Shown here one piece after another: positions 1-5,392 of a stretch of DNA of 8,188 nt. Position 1 is the stretch's first letter; every line of letters starts with the position of its first letter. The DNA comes from Bacteroidales bacterium UBA1199 (GTDB lineage: Bacteria; Bacteroidota; Bacteroidia; Bacteroidales; UBA932): positions 1 to 8,188 of the forward strand of contig DBXZ01000013.1 in assembly GCA_002309795.1 (NCBI GenBank), read 5' to 3'. Under the pieces are notes generated by a model. It saw only the letters and a program-made list of their open reading frames with translations, had not been told where the DNA came from and did not search any database. The position numbers and the translations under genes were made by a program.

Positions 1-637
1 CGCGGACGTCGTCGGCGCCGTAGCAGTTGACCTTGGCGCGGGGACCGTTGGAATAGGATTTCGTACGGACCACCTTCAGTTCATTGGTGAAGTAGTTGAA
101 TTCGGTCTGAACGTAGGTGAAGCCGTTGATGCGGGAGATGATCATCGCCGCATCTTTGCCCAGGCCGTTCAGGATGACGCGCAGGGGTTTCTTGCGCACC
201 TTGTTGGCCATTTCGGCAATCTTGATGGCGCCTTCTGCGGCAGCGAACGATTCGTGGCCGGCCAGGAAAGCGAAGCAGTCGGTCTCCTCGCGGAGCAGGC
301 GGGCGGCCAGGTTGCCGTGGCCGAGGCCCACCTTGCGGTTATCCGCCACGGAACCGTCGATGCAGAAGGCCTGAAGACCTTCTCCGATCGCCTCAGCAGC
401 GTCAGCTGCATTCTTGCAGCCCTTCTTGAGCGCGATGGCGGCGCCCACTACGTAGGCCCACTTGGCGTTCTCGAAGCAGATGTTCTGCGTCTGCTCGCAC
501 TCGAGGTAGGGATCGATGCCGTAGCTGTCGCAAATCTTGTTCGCCTCCTCGATGGAAGCGATTCCATAGGAGTTCAACACCTTCAGGATGTTCGCCATGC
601 GGCGGTCCTGGGATTCGAATTTGACTTCTCTGATCAT
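1..637 (-). CDS. GGGtGRT protein, 3' end cut by window edge
   Basis: This open frame starts at ATG 637 and runs off the window with no stop, giving 212 residues of a family that is usually about 330 long. The visible part matches the GGGtGRT family as I remember it. It has an early 'YGIASIEEA' segment, 'DPYLECEQTQNICFENAKW' around residues 50-70, 'ADAAEAIGEGLQAFC' around 90-105, 'DNRKVGLGHGNLAA' around 115-130, 'LAGHESFAAAEGAI' around 145-160 and 'RVILNGLGKDAA' around 175-190. The motif that names the family lies in the missing C-terminal third. No signal peptide or membrane segment is visible, so it is presumably cytosolic. It follows the iron-sulfur scaffold gene after 14 bp, an arrangement also known in Firmicutes, so a role linked to Fe-S metabolism is plausible but unproven. 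The family has no established biochemical activity that I know of. Family assignment is firm; function is unknown. Confidence 0.88.
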   Translation of the reverse strand, partial: MIREVKFESQDRRMANILKVLNSYGIASIEEANKICDSYGIDPYLECEQTQNICFENAKWAYVVGAAIALKKGCKNAADAAEAIGEGLQAFCIDGSVADNRKVGLGHGNLAARLLREETDCFAFLAGHESFAAAEGAIKIAEMANKVRKKPLRVILNGLGKDAAMIISRINGFTYVQTEFNYFTNELKVVRTKSYSNGPRAKVNCYGADDVR

Positions 638-641
638 AGCG

Positions 642-650
642 GTTCCTCCT
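642..650 (-). promoter_or_regulatory. strong Shine-Dalgarno of the GGGtGRT gene
   Basis: Read on the minus strand this is AGGAGGAAC, with 4 nt between it and ATG 637. It sits in the 14-bp gap after the scaffold gene's TAA and fixes the start of the GGGtGRT gene. A near-consensus Shine-Dalgarno is uncommon in Bacteroidetes, and none of the other genes here has one. It may ensure high or independent translation of the second gene of the pair. Confidence 0.8.
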
Positions 651-651
651 T

Positions 652-1353
652 TTATTCGATTCGCGGGTCAATAAACTTGACAGCCCCCTGCTCCGCGGTG
701 AAGCGGCCGTAGGTGGCGGTACTCTGGCGGAGCGCCTCGTTGGCGTCGACGCCCTTCTTGATCTTGTCCATCATCACGCCCAGGCGGACGAATTCGTAAC
801 CGCAGACCTCGCCGTCTTCGTCGAGCGCGATCTTGGTGACGTAACCTTCTGCCATTTCCAGGTAGCGGACGCCTTTGGCCTTGGTGGCGAACATCGTGGC
901 GATCTGGGAGCGGAGTCCCTTGCCCAGGTCTTCCAGGCCGGCGCCGATTACGAGGCCGCCTTCGGAGAAGGCAGACTGGGTGCGGCCGTAAACGATCTGC
1001 AGGAACAGCTCGCGCATCGCCGTGTTGATGGCGTCGCAGACCAGGTCGGTATTGAGGGCTTCGAGCAGTGTCTTGCCGGTCAGGATTTCTGCGGCCATGG
1101 CAGCGGAGTGGGTCATGCCCGAGCATCCGATGGTCTCAATGAGCGCCTCTTCAATAATCCCCTCTTTTACATTGAGGGTGAGCTTGCAGGCTCCCTGCTG
1201 GGGAGCGCACCAGCCGATGCCGTGGGTCAGTCCGGAGATATCCTTGATCTCCTTGGCCTTCACCCACTTTCCCTCTTCCGGAATGGGAGCGGGACCGTGG
1301 TTGGGGCCCTTCTTGACCACGCACATTCTTTCAACATCTTTGGAATAAATCAT
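652..1353 (-). CDS. iron-sulfur cluster assembly scaffold protein, IscU/NifU-like
   Basis: A 233-residue protein, longer than the roughly 130 residues of classical IscU. Residues 54-62 ('GACKLTLNV') resemble the strand carrying the first scaffold cysteine of IscU. Residues 76-93 (G-C-S-G-M-T-H-S, then A-E-I-L-T-G-K) match the second-cysteine motif followed by a helix. Candidate cluster ligands are Cys56, Cys77 and possibly Cys106, with further cysteines at 11, 49 and 184. Residues after about 125 are an extra C-terminal region that I associate with the form found beside GGGtGRT genes. It would assemble Fe-S clusters transiently in the cytosol, but which apoproteins it serves is not visible. 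The gene ends 14 bp before the GGGtGRT start and begins 11 bp after the membrane-protein gene. I saw no promoter box directly upstream, so it is probably co-transcribed with the upstream gene. ATG 1353 is the first ATG and gives a full-length product. Confidence 0.85.
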   Translation of the reverse strand: MIYSKDVERMCVVKKGPNHGPAPIPEEGKWVKAKEIKDISGLTHGIGWCAPQQGACKLTLNVKEGIIEEALIETIGCSGMTHSAAMAAEILTGKTLLEALNTDLVCDAINTAMRELFLQIVYGRTQSAFSEGGLVIGAGLEDLGKGLRSQIATMFATKAKGVRYLEMAEGYVTKIALDEDGEVCGYEFVRLGVMMDKIKKGVDANEALRQSTATYGRFTAEQGAVKFIDPRIE

Positions 1354-1364
1354 GTCTGAATATG

Positions 1365-1805
1365 TTATTTGTCTTGATTTTCAGTGAATTGTTTCTGCGG
1401 GAAACGCTTGGCGAAGGCCTGGTCCACCATCATCTGAGCCACGTCCCGGCTGATGTAGTGGTAGGCCATGCCCAGCAGGATGGCCGACACAAGCGGGAAG
1501 ACGGCGGCGATCGTAAAGGTATAAACCGCCTTGAGCTTGAAGAACCAGTAGGCGATGAAGGCCTGGAAAAAGAGCAACAGGATCAAGGTTACGAGGCAGA
1601 GCTTGCCCTCCACATACCCCTTCTTCCAGAAGACCAGCGTGAAGACATGCATGAAGAGGATCAGCGCGGCGATCAGCGTGAGGGTCAGATTGTCTGTAAA
1701 GTGGATTGTAACCTCCTCGCAGCGGCACATCGGGCAGCAGAGCATCGCAAAGACGAGCACTGCGGAGAGCGCGATATAGAGGGTCTGTATTCGTTTCCAG
1801 GTCAT
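1365..1805 (-). CDS. four-helix inner-membrane protein, DUF4293-like
   Basis: A 146-residue membrane protein with four hydrophobic helices at about residues 7-25, 40-60, 68-89 and 96-117. A short N-terminus with Lys4 and Arg5 suggests the N-terminus is inside. The opening 'RIQTLYIALSAVL', the length and the polar tail after helix 4 resemble Bacteroidetes DUF4293 proteins, which have no known function. An unusual cysteine cluster (Cys23, Cys24, Cys27, Cys29, pattern CCxxCxC) lies just after helix 1, on the predicted outer side. I chose ATG 1805 over an in-frame ATG at 1838 because a -7 box at 1826-1833 would place the transcript start between the two codons, and because the extra residues would be poorly charged. 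It lies 57 bp after the regulator gene and 11 bp before the scaffold gene. The four-helix layout is clear; the family name is moderately sure. Confidence 0.65.
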   Translation of the reverse strand: MTWKRIQTLYIALSAVLVFAMLCCPMCRCEEVTIHFTDNLTLTLIAALILFMHVFTLVFWKKGYVEGKLCLVTLILLLFFQAFIAYWFFKLKAVYTFTIAAVFPLVSAILLGMAYHYISRDVAQMMVDQAFAKRFPQKQFTENQDK

Positions 1806-1825
1806 GGCTGCAGGAATATAACCCA

Positions 1826-1833
1826 CAAAAATA
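1826..1833 (-). promoter_or_regulatory. -7 promoter box (TATTTTTG) before the DUF4293-like gene
   Basis: Read on the minus strand this is TATTTTTG, a full match to the Bacteroidetes -7 consensus TAnnTTTG. It would give a leader of about 15 nt to ATG 1805. No convincing TTG-type -33 element sits 19-21 bp upstream. A short dyad, TTTTCC-c-GGAAAA at 1838-1850, lies just upstream where a regulator could bind. The box suggests the membrane protein, scaffold and GGGtGRT genes can be transcribed separately from the upstream surface cassette. Confidence 0.5.
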
Positions 1834-1862
1834 GTCATTTTCCCGGAAAACCGAGAAAGAAT

Positions 1863-3524
1863 CTACCGCCGAGATTTGCGCCACTCCTGGGGCGTCTGGC
1901 CGGTGAGGGCCTTGAAGCTGCGGAAGAAGGTGGTGCGGGAGGAAAAGCCGGAGGATTCTGCCACTTCGTCGAGCAGCATATCAGGGTGTTCGCGCAGAAG
2001 CTTCTGTGCATACTGCACCCGATAGCGCGTGATCATCGTGGTGAAGCTCTCGCCGGAGAGGTTGTTCAGCAGGACGCTGACGTAGGTCTTGTTGGTGGCC
2101 AGCTCGGAGGCGACGTCGGTGATGCGCAGATTCTTGCGGCGATAGAGTTCCTTCTCCTCGATCAGGGTAGACATTTGCCCCATCAGGTTGAGTCGGCTCT
2201 CTTCCGCTTCAGTGGGCTTTTCAGCGGCGCGGCGCCGGCGAACCAGCACGATAGCCAGTACAACTCCGCCACATGCCAGGACAATGATCATCAGAATTGC
2301 CCAGAGGGGCATACCCGCTTTTTCAGGGGCAACCGTATGGAAAATATAGACCGAAGAGTAGGCCTTGAAGTTGTCCTCCATGACGGGGAACGTCCCCTCT
2401 TTCCAGCCTCTTCCACCGGCGAGAATGAATCGGCCGCCAGGCAATAGCCGGGCACAGCAGCTGGGATAGCCACCGGGCTGGCTGGCATAATAAAGCGCCA
2501 GCGAGGCCTTTCCGCCATCGAAGGTGGCATCATAACCGATGCGGGCGATACAGAGGGTACCTGCCGTGGAACTGATACCCTGCAACCAGGCAAGACGGGC
2601 GGGACGGTCCACCTGCAGCAGGTGCCACTGGATGGGATTCCCGTCGGGATCCGTTGCCGGAAGCGGCGACTCCGTCTCCAGAAGAGAGAAGCTTCCGGAG
2701 GCCACCTTGAGGATGGCAGATTCCGCCGTAGAACGATTCACAACAGGGACAAGATAGGTGTAATCGGCTATCTGCAAATCCTCGGGGAACACATAGTAGT
2801 TCTCCACCGGCGCCCACTCCTCCAGCAGCGAGACCTCTTCAGTCGTTCCGCCCAGATGGTCCACACGTCCACCCACGGAGCCGCCATAAGGATCCCAAGG
2901 GCCAAAGACGAGGATGTCGTCCTCTCCTGCTGGGAAGATAAAAGGTTCCGCCCATCCGGGTGAAAGCGGTCCGCCCGAGACGAAACCCTTTTCGGGCGAC
3001 CAGGTCTCCCAACTGTCTGCCGCACGCCAGTTGCCCAGAATGACAACGCTGCCGTCCGGCCGCGCCAAAGCGGCAGACATCGCGCGTTTTACCGAAAGGA
3101 TACCGGCCGCATGGAAGGAATGTGTCTCCGGGTCATAAAGCTCTGCGCCCCAGCTCTGACCGATGCCGAAAGCCTCCGCACTGCCACCGCCCAGCAAGAT
3201 CCGACCATCCGGAAGCGGCGCAGCAAACCCGTTGTCGTGGGGATAGAGCATCGGGATGGTGTGCCAGGCGCCATTCGCGTAATACTCCGAAGTCTCTAGC
3301 AGCTTGAACCCGTCGGTCTGGCCGCCCAGCAGCACAATCTCGTCACCGACCACAACCGTCCGATGACTGCCCCGCGGCGCGTTCAGATCCGGCAGCCGCT
3401 CCACTGTCAAGGGGTGCCACTGGGTACCGTCAGACGCAGTGACAGCGTGCCCTCCGGTATGGACCGGAGAACATGCTGCGATAAGTGTCATACATGCAGT
3501 TATGAGTACGGTTGTCACTCTCAT
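1863..3524 (-). CDS. membrane-spanning one-component regulator: Kelch-like sensor, TM helix, AraC DNA-binding domain
   Basis: A 553-residue protein from ATG 3524. A lipoprotein-type signal peptide ends in I-A-A-C with Cys18. A periplasmic domain (about 30-395) carries Kelch-like strands ending in glycine pairs near residues 59-69, 107-114, 158-166, 202-209 and 362-371, consistent with a beta-propeller. One transmembrane helix (about 405-428) is followed by four arginines (429-432), placing the C-terminus inside. Residues 441-553 are an AraC/XylS domain with both helix-turn-helix units (about 468-487 and 518-553, including 'GFSSRTTFFRSFKALTG'). No kinase or receiver domain is present, so the signal would pass directly across the membrane. 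The gene lies 25 bp behind the fimbrillin-like lipoprotein gene and may control it. The ligand is unknown. An in-frame GTG 6 bp upstream falls next to the promoter box and was not used as the start. Architecture is sure; target genes are inferred. Confidence 0.9.
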   Translation of the reverse strand: MRVTTVLITACMTLIAACSPVHTGGHAVTASDGTQWHPLTVERLPDLNAPRGSHRTVVVGDEIVLLGGQTDGFKLLETSEYYANGAWHTIPMLYPHDNGFAAPLPDGRILLGGGSAEAFGIGQSWGAELYDPETHSFHAAGILSVKRAMSAALARPDGSVVILGNWRAADSWETWSPEKGFVSGGPLSPGWAEPFIFPAGEDDILVFGPWDPYGGSVGGRVDHLGGTTEEVSLLEEWAPVENYYVFPEDLQIADYTYLVPVVNRSTAESAILKVASGSFSLLETESPLPATDPDGNPIQWHLLQVDRPARLAWLQGISSTAGTLCIARIGYDATFDGGKASLALYYASQPGGYPSCCARLLPGGRFILAGGRGWKEGTFPVMEDNFKAYSSVYIFHTVAPEKAGMPLWAILMIIVLACGGVVLAIVLVRRRRAAEKPTEAEESRLNLMGQMSTLIEEKELYRRKNLRITDVASELATNKTYVSVLLNNLSGESFTTMITRYRVQYAQKLLREHPDMLLDEVAESSGFSSRTTFFRSFKALTGQTPQEWRKSRR

Positions 3525-3529
3525 CTGCA

Positions 3530-3537
3530 CAAAGATA
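3530..3537 (-). promoter_or_regulatory. -7 promoter box (TATCTTTG) before the Kelch-AraC gene
   Basis: Read on the minus strand this is TATCTTTG, matching TAnnTTTG. It lies in the 25-bp gap between the lipoprotein stop and ATG 3524. Only 5 nt separate the box from the ATG, so the transcript would begin at or within a few bases of the start codon, giving an essentially leaderless mRNA. No good -33 element is visible; any such element would lie inside the end of the lipoprotein gene. Confidence 0.45.
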
Positions 3538-3549
3538 CTGAATTACCTG

Positions 3550-4968
3550 CTAATAGTCGCAGACCAAGCGCATGGCAACTTGATTGTAATAGTAATAGTT
3601 TCTACTATCGCAGTTCGAATAGGAGAAACCAGGGCTTGTGCTTGAAGCACCGATCATTGCCCATTTTTGGACGACGTGGGGATAAGAGCCGGTATATTCG
3701 TATGTATCGCTTGTATAGAAAAACACCGTGCTGCCAATCTCATATGTCCAGTCCCCAGAACCATCATTCTGCCTTGCCCTTCCACCGGCGCCCATCGCCA
3801 CATAATTGCCATTGCAATTGAATTTAATGCCATTATACTCGCCGGTTATCCATTGACGGTTGCTTGCATAGAAAAGCTCCTGAACTTCGGCATTGGAAGG
3901 CTTGCGCCAACCGGCCCATTCAGCTGGAATCTCACACTGGTTGGTGCTCCCCGCCCATGCTCCGGAAATCAGGTTGTCAAAATTCCGGTCATATGAATAC
4001 TCGCCTCCACTCCCGTGTCCTACATTGAACTTGGCCCACTTGACACTCAATCCAAGATTCTTCCAGTCCTGATCAGAGAGAGTACCCTCCGCGTCAGAGT
4101 TCATCATCGCGTCGCTCAAAGTGTATGCCTTGCCATAAACCATACCTGCTGTATAATCTGCTTCTTCCTTTGCAGAGACCAGTCGGGAGTACCTGCCTCC
4201 GTCTTCATCCTCGGCATGTGCCAGAAGCGTAGAAGTGGTCTTGTCATATACTGCGAAATAACCGGCATAGCAGCCTGCCCCGTCATCAGAAGCGGCAACG
4301 GAGAAGGTTCCCGTAGAGGGGTTGCTCCCGGAAACAGTGCCGTTCGCGGCAATCGTCACGGTTTGGTTGATGCCGCCGGTCGAACTCATACCGACAGAGG
4401 TAACCGCCTTTGCGGAAGCGTTGAACCGGAAACGGAGATAACTGAGGATGTGGGTAGTGAGCCCCGTGATGGATGCGCTCGCCTGGTCGTCAGTCAGGAC
4501 CAGCGAGTCTCCCTTGAGGATGTCGTGCTTCAGCGCATCGGCCAGCGTACCGCCGCCGGGAGTACTCAGATCCAGGGTAATGACGCCGGTGGCGATGCTC
4601 ACAAATCCGTTCGAAAGAGAACTTGCGCTCACCGCATAAGGAATATAAGTACCTGCTACGACGGGGTCGGTCGAGGTAAAGGAGCCGGTTGACGTGCCGA
4701 TTCCATCCGCAATTGTCAGCGTAATGGTCGTTCCGTCACTCTTGACAAGGAAGATCTTGTCGCCGGCTTCCCAGGTAGCGTCAGTGGAACCATAAGAGAT
4801 TCTGGTCCCGGCCTCATCCGAGATTTTAGGGTTTTTGGTGACCGCCGATACGGTCAGCGTAATCTTGTCCCCCTTGTTCGCGGGGTCCGTAGGTTCTTGA
4901 ATATCGGCGCATCCAGCAGACAGGGCTGCGAAAAGAACAAAGGATGCGAAATAAAGAATCTTTTTCAT
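3550..4968 (-). CDS. fimbrillin-like lipoprotein with C-terminal 'GLSVKWA' (FISUMP/DUF1566-like) domain
   Basis: A 472-residue lipoprotein. The signal peptide MKKILYFASFVLFAALSAGC ends in a clear lipobox with Cys20. The next residues, A-D-I-Q-E, are acidic, as often seen in surface-exported Bacteroidetes lipoproteins. Residues 35-290 resemble the fimbrillin (Mfa/FimA) N-terminal fold: 'KITLTVSA', 'GTRISY' at 54-59, 'WEAGDKIFLV' at 66-75, then beta-rich Ser/Thr/Gly sequence. Residues 306-472 form a separate domain with 'GLSVKWAKFNVG', 'GWRKPSNAEVQELF' (353-366), a tyrosine run near the end and the closing 'MRLVCDY'. This pattern is common in Bacteroidetes secreted proteins related to FISUMP/DUF1566, with a likely C-type-lectin-like fold. 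It is probably a surface adhesin or pilus-like subunit. ATG 4968 is 4 bp after the peptide gene; the longer frame upstream would overlap that gene and hide the signal peptide. The coding DNA looks more AT-rich than its neighbours at its 3' end. The ligand is unknown. Confidence 0.85.
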   Translation of the reverse strand: MKKILYFASFVLFAALSAGCADIQEPTDPANKGDKITLTVSAVTKNPKISDEAGTRISYGSTDATWEAGDKIFLVKSDGTTITLTIADGIGTSTGSFTSTDPVVAGTYIPYAVSASSLSNGFVSIATGVITLDLSTPGGGTLADALKHDILKGDSLVLTDDQASASITGLTTHILSYLRFRFNASAKAVTSVGMSSTGGINQTVTIAANGTVSGSNPSTGTFSVAASDDGAGCYAGYFAVYDKTTSTLLAHAEDEDGGRYSRLVSAKEEADYTAGMVYGKAYTLSDAMMNSDAEGTLSDQDWKNLGLSVKWAKFNVGHGSGGEYSYDRNFDNLISGAWAGSTNQCEIPAEWAGWRKPSNAEVQELFYASNRQWITGEYNGIKFNCNGNYVAMGAGGRARQNDGSGDWTYEIGSTVFFYTSDTYEYTGSYPHVVQKWAMIGASSTSPGFSYSNCDSRNYYYYNQVAMRLVCDY

Positions 4969-4972
4969 AGCG

Positions 4973-5131
4973 CTACCAAATACTACTTCCGTTATCATCC
5001 GCTCCGCTTTCATTGACGCCGGAACCGGACAGGCCGACTCCGCCGCTAAGGCTCAGGATTCCCTGGCACAACCGCACCTCGACCGTCTTTGTCGAGGGCG
5101 CGACATACATTTGTCTTTCAGTGTTTTTCAT
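4973..5131 (-). CDS. 52-residue peptide of the type encoded before Bacteroidales fimbrillin-like genes
   Basis: This short frame from ATG 5131 gives 52 residues: a polar N-terminus 'MKNTERQMYVAPSTKTVEVR', then a segment starting 'LCQGILSLSGG', then a Gly/Ser/Asn/Asp-rich tail ending in Trp. Bacteroidales genomes hold many peptides with this layout (MKK-x-YxxPxxxxxEV, small hydrophobic centre, Gly/Asp tail), often directly before fimbrillin or FISUMP lipoprotein genes. Their function is not established. It has no obvious signal peptide or membrane helix. It ends 4 bp before the lipoprotein start, so the two are almost certainly co-transcribed and possibly translationally coupled. An upstream in-frame GTG at 5191 was rejected because it lies upstream of the -7 box at 5175-5182. 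Being real is likely from promoter, coupling and sequence style; any role as leader, chaperone or secreted signal is open. Confidence 0.7.
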   Translation of the reverse strand: MKNTERQMYVAPSTKTVEVRLCQGILSLSGGVGLSGSGVNESGADDNGSSIW

Positions 5132-5174
5132 ATGTATCGTGATTATTTTGAGTCTCTGAATTTCGAATTGTCGA

Positions 5175-5182
5175 CAAAAATA
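5175..5182 (-). promoter_or_regulatory. -7 promoter box (TATTTTTG) of the peptide-lipoprotein-regulator cassette
   Basis: Read on the minus strand this is TATTTTTG, a full TAnnTTTG match. It would start transcription near 5165-5171 and give a leader of about 35-40 nt to ATG 5131. It is the first promoter of the surface cassette. No clear -33 TTG element is seen at the usual distance. The same bases follow a GC hairpin (5184-5201), so they could also be read as the T-run of a terminator for transcription arriving from the DUF2007 gene. Confidence 0.5.
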
Positions 5183-5183
5183 G

Positions 5184-5201
5184 CCTCCCACACGCAGGAG
5201 G
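5184..5201 (-). terminator. possible rho-independent terminator hairpin overlapping the cassette promoter
   Basis: On the minus strand CCTCC, an 8-nt loop (TGCGTGTG) and GGAGG form a 5-bp GC stem. After one C and TA comes a five-T run (within TATTTTTG). This is a short but reasonable terminator for transcripts from the DUF2007 gene upstream. The stem is only 5 bp and the T-run is also the -7 box, so this is a weak call. Confidence 0.3.
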
Positions 5202-5276
5202 GGGTTCCATCGTCAATAAAGCGGAATACCAAAACAAACGAAATAATGACATGCCCACCCTTGAGGCCCGATTTAG

Positions 5277-5387
5277 CCTTGGCGGCCAAGTGCCTCAGCA
5301 TGAGGTAATAATGCAAAGCACTGATACTCAAAACAGGTACCAGTGCTTTGCGTTATTCGCTGTAGCACAGCGAATTGGCCGCCAAGG
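5277..5387. repeat. 111-bp cross-shaped (cloverleaf-like) inverted repeat
   Basis: A perfect 13-bp outer stem (CCTTGGCGGCCAA at 5277-5289 with TTGGCCGCCAAGG at 5375-5387) encloses three hairpins. The left one is 5291-5297/5301-5307, with a 3-nt loop and one G-T pair. The central one is 5308-5323/5341-5356, 16 pairs with one T-G. It is extended after one A/C mismatch by four more pairs to the 7-nt loop 5329-5335. The right one is 5357-5363/5367-5373, with a 3-nt loop. Outer and central stems share one axis, and the side arms are inserted as 17-nt segments at mirrored positions (5290-5306 and 5358-5374). It begins 5 bp past the DUF2007 stop and has no T-run on either side, so it is not a simple terminator. 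It may be a REP-like or MITE-like repeat, or a structured RNA. It is not tRNA-like beyond the cross shape, and I do not recognise it. Confidence 0.75.
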
Positions 5388-5392
5388 TCGCG

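Noticed and set aside
1362..2447. 361-codon open frame on the plus strand opposite the DUF4293-like and regulator genes
   Set aside because: Low-complexity charged and His/Gln-rich product with no motif; the opposite strand has clear membrane helices and an AraC domain.
4015..4692. 225-codon plus-strand frame opposite the fimbrillin-like gene
   Set aside because: No domain, signal or promoter; it lies wholly inside a well-supported lipoprotein gene.
4969..4980. Possible -7 box (TAGTATTTG, minus strand) just before the lipoprotein gene
   Set aside because: The spacer inside the box is one base too long for TAnnTTTG, and the gene is only 4 bp behind the peptide gene, so co-transcription is more likely.
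5143..5331. 62-codon minus-strand frame between the peptide gene and DUF2007
   Set aside because: It runs through the cross-shaped repeat and the cassette promoter, and shows no recognisable motif.
5277..5387. tRNA or integron attC reading of the cross-shaped repeat
   Set aside because: The outer stem is 13 bp with no CCA, anticodon or T-loop features, and the GTTRRRY core expected of attC is not in the right place. No integrase is present.
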